A stretch of DNA of 64,000 nt from positions 19,567,850 to 19,631,849 of the forward strand of contig NC_088304.1 in the NCBI RefSeq assembly GCF_032854445.1. The letters are read 5' to 3'. Within the stretch, counting starts at the first letter, position 1; the number at the start of each line of letters is the position of its first letter. Positions 12,601-24,600 of the stretch are shown here, piece after piece. The translations under genes were made by a program, and so were the position numbers. The notes beneath the pieces are model-generated. The model was not told the DNA's origin. It did no database searches and saw only the letters and a list, made by a program, of their open reading frames with translations. The DNA comes from Liolophura sinensis. Lineage: Eukaryota > Mollusca > Polyplacophora > Chitonida > Chitonidae.

Positions 12601-15600
12601 GGCGTGTAAAACTGTGGAGCAGCTCAAACTAGATGTGAGTAGTATCAGTAGCAAGTAATTAGCCAAGTTATTACGGAAACCATTGCCTCTCAATTCATAA
12701 TTTATCAGAAATTCCTGACCTAGAACCTTAGCCAAGGGTCATCACTGAAGAATCAGTGATCTGAACTGAGATACATGTGGCATAGACTGCTCAGTTAGCA
12801 GGAGTTCCAGATCCATCTTTGATAAGAGGGAGAGGATTGGGGTGGTGTGATTTCAACAGTTATTTATTTATTTATTTGATTGGTGTTTTACGTTGTACTC
12901 AAGAATATTTCACTTATACGACGGCGGCCAGCATTATGGTTGGATGAAACCACAGTGATCGCATTGGTGAGAGGCTCCTGGAGTCATTACGCTGCGCTAG
13001 TGTGCTAACCGACTGAGCCACGGAGGCCCCTTCAACAGTTATGTCACCGGAGATATGAGTTCAGTCTCAGATAGAGAATTTTTAAGATTCCCATACTGCG
13101 ATTGTTCCTACTGCTGTCATGGCAATATGGTGTTGACATTGCTCTCTTGTGTAGTATTAATAGAGACCACTTGCCTGCCATAAGTATAACATGTGAGAAA
13201 GTTTACCAGTAACTCGCCTGAGGCCTGTGGTTTATGTTGGGCGCTCAGGATGACTCCAATATGAAACTGGCTACGCAGGTGAAAAATCCTTGCCCCATTA
13301 AAAAACCATCTAATCTATAAAATATATGCAAGTAAATTGTCTAAGATTAATAACATTGCTAATGTGTAATTAATGTAATTTGACGAACACCTTTCTGTCT
13401 GTTTACAGCTGAAAACATTGCCTGAGTCAGTGATCTCTGAGACAACAGAGTACAAGTGCCTTCAATCGCAGTTCTCGGTGTTGTACAATGAGAGCATGCA
13501 TATCCGCACCCAACTTGATGATATGAGGGCGCTGCTTCAGAGCAGTAAAACCTCACACCTACGACAGATAGAGCAGATGGAGGTACGGTTAGGGGGCACT
13601 TGGGTTAAACGAATAGCTACATTAAGGTTCAACTATGGCCGATACCAGTAAAACTGTCAGAAAATATTTTCTCCATAAAATTGAAAATTCTGTGCCAGGT
13701 GCTGCCTGTACAATTGTACATTTATAAATAAATATTTGATTTATTTTATTTGATTGGTATTTTACGCCGTACTCAAGGATATTTCGCTTATACGATGGCG
13801 GCCAGCGTTATGGTGGGAAGAAACTGGGCAGAGCCCAGGGGAGACCCACAACCATCCGCAGGTTGCTGGCTGATCTGCTCATGTACGACTGGAGAGGAAG
13901 CCAGCATGAGCTGTATAAATAAATAAAATGAGTAAATGTTTTAAAAATATTGCTTTTGGTGCTGAAACTTTTCTGGTAGGATAGCACTATACCTAAGCAA
14001 ATCTCAAAGCACAATTCTGTTAACAGATTACTCAGAATCAGGTGAAGTGTTCAAATTAATGGTCATGAGTGAAAGTTTAGGCCATTTACCTTATTTATAT
14101 TTATTCAGGTGTGTAAATATATGTAGCTGTAGATATACATGGAAATGTGTGTAAATGTATAATGTGACAATATGTTGAACGGTCATAAACACTACCAACC
14201 TTTCTATGAGTAGGAGAAAGTGCCTTTTTTTTGATAGCCCGTGTTAAGGTGTCTGAAATCTACATAAGGATCTTTGAACTGTTTTATATTGAAGTTTTAC
14301 CTAATGTTGTAGAGCGACGAGTTGGCAATCCAGAAGCAGATTCGTACGGAGATGATTCAACTGCAGGATACGCTGACCCAAGTGAGGAAGGAGTATGAGA
14401 TGCTGAGGATTGAATTTGAACAGAACCTCACTGCTAATGAGCAAACAGGTGAGGATTGAGTTTGAACAGAACCTCACTGCTAACGAGCAGACAGGTGAGG
14501 AAGGAGTATGAGATGCTGAGGATTGAATTTGAACAGAACCTCACTGCTAACGAGCAAACAGGTGAGGATTGAGTTTGAACAGAACCTCACTGCTAACGAG
14601 CAAACAGGTGAGGATTGAGTTTGAACAGAACCTCACTGCTAACGAGCAGACAGGTGAGAATTGAGTTTGAACAGAACCTCACTGCTAATGAGCAGACAGG
14701 TGAGGAAGGAGTTTGAACAGAACCTCACTGCTAACCAGCAGACAGGTGAGGAAGGAGTTTGAACAGAACCTCACTGCTAACGAGCAGACAGGTGAGGATT
14801 GAGTTTGAACAGAACCTCACTGCTAACCAGCAGACAGGTGAGGAAGGAGTTTGAACAGAACCTCACTGCTAACGAGCAGACAGGTGAGAATTGAGTTTGA
14901 ACAGAACCTCACCGCTAACGAGCAGACAGGTGAGGATTGAGTTTGAACAGAACCTCACTGCTAATGAGCAGACAGGTGAGGAAGGAGTATGAGATGCTGA
15001 GGATTGAATTTGAACAGAACCTCACTGCTAACGAGCAAACAGGTGAGGATTGAGTTTGAACAGAACCTCACTGCTAACCAGCAGACAGATGAGGAAGGAG
15101 TTTGAACAGAACCTCACTGCTAACGAGCAGACAGGTGAGAATTGAGTTTGAACAGAACCTCACTGCTAACGAGCAGACAGGTGAGGATTGAGTTTGAACA
15201 GAACCTCACTGCTAATGAGCAGACAGGTGAGGAAGGAGTATGAGATGCTGAGGATTGAATTTGAACAGAACCTCACTGCTAACGAGCAAACAGGTGAGGA
15301 TTGAGTATAAACAGAACCTCACTGCTAACGAGCAGACAGGTGAGGATTGAGTTTGAACAGAACCTCACTGCTAACGAGCAAACAGGTGAGGATTGAGTTT
15401 GAACAGAACCTCACTGCTAACGAGCAAACAGGTGAGGATTGAGTTTGAACAGAACCTCACTGCTAACGAGCAAACAGGTGAGGATTGAGTTTGAACAGAA
15501 CCTCACTGCTAACCAGCAGACAGGTGAGGATTGAGTTTGAACAGAACCTCACTGCTAACGAGCAAACAGGTGAGGATTGAGTTTGAACAGAACCTCACTG

Positions 15601-18600
15601 CTAACGAGCTTACAGGTGAGGACTGAGTTTAAACAGAACCTGTCTGCTAATGAGCAAACAGGTCAGCATTAAGTTTGAACAAAACATGACTTAATGCAGC
15701 CCCAAAATAGACCATTCATGTGGAAAGAAAACTTAGTGTACTTAGTTATACGGAGAGCTTTATATGTTTGTTATCAAAGGGCCACATCTGATATGGTGTG
15801 TCCGTGTTGTCATTGAGTCTTGTTTATGTTGTCCGTGAGTCTTATATTCTCAGCAAGCGTTATGTGTCTGCAGTCTTATAAGTCTTACTTCTGTTGTATG
15901 ATAGAGCCCTATCTCTTTGTAGTGGTTGAGTCGTGTCAGTGTGTTATGAATGAGTCAGATCGATATAATGTTTGTTATCGCCGACTCACGTGTGTTCGCA
16001 GGCCAGAGGTAGTCACATCTGTATAATTGATAAGTGATATCTAGTGTAATGAGGTTGTCATACATGAATGTTTGTTTGTGTGTTCGCAGGCCAGAGGTAG
16101 TCACATCTGTATAATTGATAAGTGATATCTAGTGTAATGAGGTTGTCATACATGAATGTTTGTTTGTGTGTTCGCAGGCCAGAGGTAGTCACATCTGTAT
16201 GATCGACAAGTGATATCTGGTGTAATGAGGTTGTCATACATGAATGTTTGTTTGTGTGTTCGCAGGCCAGATGTAGTCACATCTGTATGATCGACAAGTG
16301 ATATCTGGTGTAATGAGGTTGTCATACATGAATGTTTGTTATCGCCGACTCTTATGTGTTTGCAGGCCAGAGGTAGTCACATCTGTATAATTGACAAGTG
16401 ATATCTGGTGTAATGAGGTTGTCATACATGAATGTTTGTTTGTGTGTTTGCAGGCCAGAGGTAGTCACATCTGTATAATTGATAAGTGATATCTAGTGTA
16501 ATGAGGTTGTCATACATAAATGTTTGATCGTGTGTTTGCATGCCAGAGGTAGTCACATCTGTATAATTGATAAGTGATATCTAGTGTAATGAGGTTGTCA
16601 TACATAAATGTTTGATCGTGTGTTTGCAGGCCAGAGGTAGTCACATCTGTATTATTGACAAGTGATACCTAGTGTAATGAGGTTGTCATACATGAATGTT
16701 TGTTTGTGTGTTCGCTGGCCAGAGGTAGTCACATCTGTATTATTGACAAGTGGCATCTGGTGTAATGAGGTTGTCATACATGAATGTTTGTTATCGCCGA
16801 CTCATGTGTATTTGCAGGCCAGAGGTAGTCACATCTGTATAATTGATAAGTGATATCTAGTGTAATGAGGTTGTCATACATAAATGTTTGATCGTGTGTT
16901 TGCAGGCCAGAGGTAGTCACATCTGTATAATTGACAAGTGATATCTACTGTAATGAGGTTGTCATACATGAATGTTTGTTATCGCCGACTCACGTGTGTT
17001 TGCAGGCCAGAGGTAGTCACATCTGTATTATTGATAGGTGATATCTAGTGTAATGAGGTTGTCATACATAAATGTTTGATCGTGTGTTTGTTGGCCAGAG
17101 GTAGTCACATCTGTATAATTGATAGGTGATATCTAGTGTAATGAGGTTGTCATACATAAATGTTTGATCGTGTGTTTGCTGGCCAGAGGTAGTCACACCT
17201 GTATTATTGACAAGTGATACCTGGTGTAATGAGGTTGTCATACATGAATGTTTGTTATCGCCGACTCACGTGTGTTTGCAGGCCAGAGGTAGTCACATCT
17301 TTATGATCGACAAGTGATATCTGGTGTAATGAGGTTGTCATACATAAATGTTTGTTTGTGTGTTCGCAGGACCGATCAACCGTGAGATGAGGAACCTGAT
17401 TCAGAGCTTACAGAACCATAATCAGCAGCTGAAGAAGGAAGTGAGCCGCTCCAAGCACCGGTTGAAGGAGGCTCAGACAGAGATAACCAAGGTACAGCAC
17501 CGCACTGGCGTTGGTGTTTGTCATAGAGTCCGCTGGTTTTGTGTGATGGAGAGATGCTGTTTTCATTATTAGTCCCCTGTCAGCAGTATAGCAGATGGAG
17601 AGATGCTGTTGTCATTATTAGTCCCCTGTCAGCAATATAGCAGATAGAGAGATGCTGTTGTCATTATTAGTCCCCTGTCAGCAATATAGTAGATGGAGAG
17701 ATGCTGTTGTCATTATTAGTCCCCTGTCAGCAATATAGCAGGTGCAGAGATGCTGTTGTCATTATTAGTCCCCTGTCAGCAATATAGTAGATGGAGAGAT
17801 GCTGTTGTCATTATTAGTCCCCTGTCAGCAATATAGCAGGTGGAGAGATGCTGTTGTCATTATTAGTCCCCTGTCAGCAATATAGCAGGTGGAGAGATGC
17901 TGTTGTCATTATTAGTCCCCTGTCAGCAATATAGCAGGTGGAGAGATGCTGTTGTCATTATTAGTCCCCTGTCAGCAATATAGCAGATGGAGAGATGCTG
18001 TTGTCATTATTAGTCCCCTGTCAGCAATATAGCAGATAGAGAGATGCTGTTGTCATTATTAGTCCCCTGTCAGCAATATAGTAGGTGGAGAGATGCTGTT
18101 GTCATTATTAGTCCCCTGTCAGCAATATAGCAGGTGGAGAGATGCTGTTGTCATTATTAGTCCCCTGTCAGCAATATAGCAGATAGAGAGATGCAGTATA
18201 GGAGACAGTTCATCACATTGAATTGAATCCTGTACCTTGGGTTCACCTTGGCGAGTTATTGATCAAGTTCAAGTTTTAGGTTTTGTCCGATTTCAACAAA
18301 GAACTGAAGTTTGGTTGGTACCAGTGTGTGGCTTGCACAGGACAAGTTTCAGTTTTCAGAACAATTTCTGTTTTTTTGTTCATTTCTGAACTTTGATATG
18401 ACTATTATTCAAACCAGTAAGGGACCATGTGTTTGGAAAACAACTCACTTCTGGAAGGCTTGTTCAACATTTCTGTGATAAATATCTCAAGTAAGGCATG
18501 AAACATTTATAATACAACAGTGTAAGCTCGGCCCAACATCTGCTGATGGCTGAAATGTGAAAATTTGAGGGTAAAAGGAATGTTTTACCGTTATTCTGAT

Positions 18601-21600
18601 GTTGTCATTGGTCTTCATGTACAGTGTAATGAATTTCAACTTGTGTGTGCTTGTAGTTAAAAGCTGAGGGAGCCACGACCGAAGGGAAGGACGATGTGAG
18701 CCAGCCAACAACGGCTCCTAAGGTGGAGGAGGCAGTAGTGATCAAGAAAGAGGAGGAGGAGCGCGAGGAGGTGGAGGTGCGGGAGAAGGGCAAGACAGAC
18801 GCAGACATCATCAAGGATCTCAAGTCACAGTTCAAGTAAGTCAGCAGGGTGTAATCTCAAGAGTTCAAGTAAGTCAGCAGGGTGTAATGTCAAGAGTTCA
18901 AGTAAGTCAGCAGGGTGTAATGTCAAGAGTTCAAGTAAGTCAGCAGGGTGTAATGTCAAGAGTTCAAGTAAATAACAATAACGTGTGTGAAGTCACGTGC
19001 AACTTGCATATGTAAATCATGTGGATGACTTGTCAAAGCCTTGAAAGTACTTGAAAGTACTTGAAAAGGAGTAGATTTAGAAAAAGAAAAAAACCATTGA
19101 AGTGCTAGATTTTCATTTTTCAGATATCTCGATGATGTATGTACTAAATCACCCGATTCATAAACCAGTGAAGTAAATCTGGTATTTAATCCCCACATGA
19201 AAATGTCAGCCAGATCTGAGAGGTTTGAAAGTACATGTACTGGAAAACATATGTAATGGAGGCCTTTGAAAAGCAAAATTGAAAATTGGTGTTTAATTTT
19301 GAATTTTGAATTTAGGAAAAGTATGTGGTATAGACTAATCTTTATTGATGGGTGGGACCCTCTTCAAATTGAGACTGCCTTGTTTCTGTATGACACTGTA
19401 ATAAACTCATCAAGTGTGACTTTGTGAGCAGTGTTTAAATCCCATGAAGACTCACAGACAAACCTATAGACATGTATGTTTTCTCTGGTATTCACAGGAA
19501 AGCTCAGGATTCTCAGAAAGAACTGAAGCTGTTACTAGACATGTATAAAAGTGCTCCTAAAGAACAAAAGGACAAAGTTCAGGTAAGTTTCCTTGTCCAG
19601 GGCTTCTCATGTGGTTCAGCCCTTGCATTCTGTGACAGTTGAAGGGAAGGGCCATTACCCAATCACAAGCCGAAATCTGGCTGTCACTAGTTTGGCTGAG
19701 ACATAACGTTAGGAGGTTTATCAGGTACCTGCCAAAGGTCGGTGGTTTTCTCCAGGCACTCCAGTTTCCCCCACCCATAAACCCGGTGGCTGACGTGAAA
19801 AATTATTTATGTCGGTTTCATCAATGCTATAAATATATTCTGACATTGTAATCTGTGTAATAAACTTACAGCACTACATGTGCATGCGAATCCTGGGTGT
19901 TAAAACACACTTAATTCATGTTTGTTGAAAGGAATACTTGTATAAAGGGTTAATAGTTGTGGGCTTTTTCCCGCACCTTTCCCACCAAGAAATAAAATCA
20001 CTTCAAATCACTGATGGGAAGCACAAGCACTCACATATTCAAGAAAAACTAAATCTGTGTTTGAACAATTTGCACAGGAATACATGGTATTGTGTGAATC
20101 ATCAGTAAATTGAATTTAAGATGTTATGTTTTGTCCGTAGTTGATGGCAGCCGAGAAGAAGGCCAAACAAGAAATAGAGGATCTAAAGAATGTGATTCGC
20201 AAGATGCAGGAAGCCGAACGGAAGGAGAAGAGAAAGTTAGCTGATGAGGATGCGATAAGGAAAATCAAAAAGTTAGAAGAAACCATCATAGAACTACAGA
20301 AGAACTTGGCTGCTCAAAAACAGGTGGGTTATGTCACATGTGGCACAGTTTGTCAGTTTTTCACTTCTCATAAGTGAAATATCCTTCAGCATAGCACTGA
20401 ACGCCAATTAGTGAAATCAAATGAAGTCCACAGAACAGTTTCAGAGCCTTAAGACAAGTACTGTAAAATGCATCGTTTTAATATGCTTTTGCACTTTTTA
20501 CCCCTAGAATCAAACGTTTGATTGAAGGTGCGTATTATACAGTAGGATATAAGTCGACTGATTTATTTCCATCACAGGTGTAACTTACGTCGTACCCTGA
20601 GCGTCAGCGTCCAAAAATAAAGAAAGCAATGTTAAACAAAATGTTAGGGGTGGTATCTCAGAAAGTACTGCAGGTATTGAGGGTTTACACACATGTAGAG
20701 CAGAATAGCACAAGGGAGATGTTCTATCGTTGGGTGGATGTATGCATATTCAGTACCATAAATTACTGAATAGTTGACTTAGTGTAATGTGTGTAAGAAT
20801 CAATGTTAAACAAAATGTTAGGGGTGGTATCTCAAAAAGTACCACATGTATTGAGCTCCGTGTTCGCACACATGTAGAGCAGACTAGCGCAAGGGGGATG
20901 TTCCATCATTGATACGGTGTGTACATATGAAGGACTGTAAATTACCATAACTGTAAATCACTGTTAAACAGAATGTTAGGGGTGGTATCTCAAAAAGTAC
21001 TGCAGGTATTGAGGTTTTACACACATGTAGAGCAGAATAACACGAGGGAGATGTTCCATCGTTGGGTGGATGTATGCATATTCAGTACCATAAATTACTG
21101 AATAGTTGACTTAGTGTAATGTGTGTAAGAATCAATGTTAAACAAAATGTTAGGGGTGGTATCTCAAAAAGTACCACATGTATTGAGCTCCGTGTTCGCA
21201 CACATGTAGAGCAGACTAGTGCAAGGGGGATGTTCCATCATTGATACGGTGTGTACATATGAAGGACTGTAAATTACCATAACTGTAAATCACTGTTAAA
21301 CAGAATGTTAGGGGTGGTATCTCAAAAAGTACTGCAGGTATTGAGGTTTTACACACATGTAGAGCAGAATAGCACGAGGGGGATGTTCCATCGTTGGGTG
21401 GATGTGTGCATATGAAGGACTGTAAATTACTGTAACTGTAAATCAGTGTTAAACAAAATGTTAGGGTTGGTATCTTAAAATACATTTGTATGTATTGACC
21501 TGAAGTTTTACATGCATATAAAGCACAATGGTGCAAGAGGGATGTTCCATCGCTGATGCTCTATGGGCATATTAATTACAGTAAATTACCAAATTCACAA

Positions 21601-24600
21601 TTGCCGTTCTTTATACATTGAAGTTTTTGCATGAAGTTTTGCATTCATGTGCCTCATGCAGACGGGCTCTTTGGTGGCCATGCTACCAATTCTAAGTTAA
21701 TAAAGTAAAATTCTTTTAACAGCTAATTTGCATTATTACACATGCATTTACATTAAAACATGGTCGCCGTCGGGGTCACGTGTAGGTCAGCTGTTCATTT
21801 GCATAAGCACATGGTGTCAGGCTGCACTCAAACTACTGGTACTTCTGGTCGCTCAGCAGCTAATCATCCATTTCAAAATCTTTAAGTTTTGGTTGAGTTA
21901 TTTCTAACTGAAAAGCCACGAACTTAGGAAGCCAGCCAGCCAAACACCAATCAATGCGGCCGCCATCTTGTGTAGCCAATCTACTAGACAGTACAATCAC
22001 TTGCAGATTGACACAACAGGTCTCACATGAAAACTAAGGAAGCTATCTCTGAATAAAAGAGAACACAGACAATATATGTATTTATATAATATACATATAG
22101 GTATGACTTTATAATGCAACATGCCCCAGGAGCCTCTTAACAATGTGGTCGCTGTGAGTTCAAATCCAGCACATGCTGACTTTCTTTCCGTCCGTGTGTG
22201 GGAAGGTCTGCCAGCAACCTGCGAATGGCCGTGGGTTTCTCCCCACCATAATGCTGGCCGCAGTCATATAAGTGAAATATTCTTGAGTACAGCGTAAAAC
22301 ACCAATTAGATAAATAAATAAATAATGCAACATGCAACATGCTAGGTATAACATGTCAGACTGACCATGTGTGTTGGTAGGTGTCAATACCTGCTGGCAC
22401 ACACCGTGTTGTATCAGCTGTCAACTGCTGATCACATTCGATCAGTGACCACAGACTGTGAAGTTTTAGAGTTCATTAGAAGGCTTTTATGACGTCATAC
22501 ATCGAGCGAATGATGGAGGTGCCTCAAATGCACAGGTACAGATGTTTTTCCAGGATACTTATGGCCAAATTGTCCCCGTGGATTATACTCAAATATGAAG
22601 TACCCTAAATGACCATAGATTTCATCCATGACTAACTTGCCCATTTTTCCTCATTCTGGGAGTTCTTGATTTTAGAAAGGTGTTTTGAGGCTGGCTTGGG
22701 ACATGGGATAATTATTTCCTGGAAAATTGTAAGCTTCAGCACCAGAAATAAAAATTTTGTGACACATATTTGCTTCTAAAAATGTGGACCAAATTGTAGG
22801 TCATTTAGAGTATATTGGTGCATTTACTGCCCATCAAGCAAGGCTGAATAACAGACAAGGCATCAGGCTTAGTTTTGTTCATCAACATACACAGGGTCAT
22901 TAGCGCGCTAGGGCAGTGTAAAGCCTCTCACCAATGCGGTTGCTGTGAGTTTAAGTCCAGCTCATGGTGGCTTCCTCTTCGACCATACGTGGGAAGGTCT
23001 GTCAGCAACCTGCGGATGGTCGTGGGTTTCCCCAGGCCGCTGCCTGGTTTCCTCCCACCATAATGCTGGCTGAGGCCATATAAGTGAAACATTCTTGAGT
23101 ACAGCATAAAACACCAATCAAAAGTACACAGGCTCATCCCAATTATATCATATCCAATATATCACAAAACCAAATTGACAGACAGTGCCATGCCCTGGAT
23201 TAGGGTGTACATGTAGTACAAAGTTTTGTGTTTGAATCCCCAGAGAGAAGAGGCCCTGCTGAACGAGATGGAGGTCACCGGTCAGGCGTTCGAGGACATG
23301 CAGGAACAGAACAGTCGACTCATCATCCAACTACGGGAGAAGGATGACGCAAATTTCAAACTCATGTCAGAGGTCAGTCTTCTTGTCTTTGTGTGCACAT
23401 GTAGGACATCTTTGTCCATGGTCACCGAGAATGATTGCCAGATGCAGGAAAGCATGAAGAGTTTTATGTAAACAGGAAGTGGAATGTATCGTTCGTTGAC
23501 AATACATCTAGTTACACAATTACCCCAGAAATCTAGTGTTCGTGTTCTCTGTGTGTTTTCACAGATTGTCTTTTTCAGTTAGGTATAGATTTGTGGTTAT
23601 TTATCTGAGACTGTGGGTTTCCCCTGGGCACTGCCCAGTTTCCTCCCACTATAATGCTAGTCGCTATCATGCTAAAACTCTGATCAGATAATTAAATAAA
23701 TAAATCATATATCCATACAATTGTACATACGTATATTTGCACTGAAAACAGATGTCATTGTGCGCATGTATGATGTATCTACAAACTGCTTTGAATTGAC
23801 AGAGGCATTGCTTATGGATAACAACTCCTGGATTTATTGTGTTGGTGATGTTTCGATGTAGGTTCTTACATTGTTATCAAACCATATGAACATACAGAGA
23901 TACAAGACAACATATATACAGTAAGAGAGTGAGTGGTGTCAAAAACAGGCAACAATGTAACATAGATAATAGCTTCAGGGTTAATGGCTTCAGGGTTTAA
24001 GGCGGTCACTGTCTAATCTGATGAGGTCATTGTAGGCGCTCGGTAGGTGGTACCCGCTGTCTCGGTTAAGCTGTGGTTTGTGTCGTCGGATCATGATGGC
24101 TTCCAGCAGTTTCCTTCTTTTATATTCTGACTGGTTGTTCTGTAGGGTATGAACTGTGTTCCATTGGAGTTGGTGTTCTGGATGGGCTCTGATGTGGTCA
24201 CTGAGGGCTGATTTTCCATCTAATTTTTCTACTGAGGCCTTGTGCTCTGGAATTCTGATATTGAGTGGTCTACCAGTTTATGCAGTTCTGATATTGAGTG
24301 GTCTACCGGTTTACATTGTTGCCTGTTTTTGACACCACTCAGTCTTTACTGTATATACATTATCTTGTATCTCTGTATGTTCATATCGTTTGATAACGAT
24401 GTAAGAACCTACATCGAAACATCACCAACACAATAAATCCAGGAGTTGTTATCCATAAGTAATGCCTCTGTCAATCTATACCATCCCAATTCCTAAATGC
24501 CTCTGAAAGAAGCCAAACTGCTTTGAAGTCAAGACTAAGCCTGACATGGCCTCACTTAACTGGAAATGTCATTTTAATGTCGACATTTGTCTTAGAGTGT

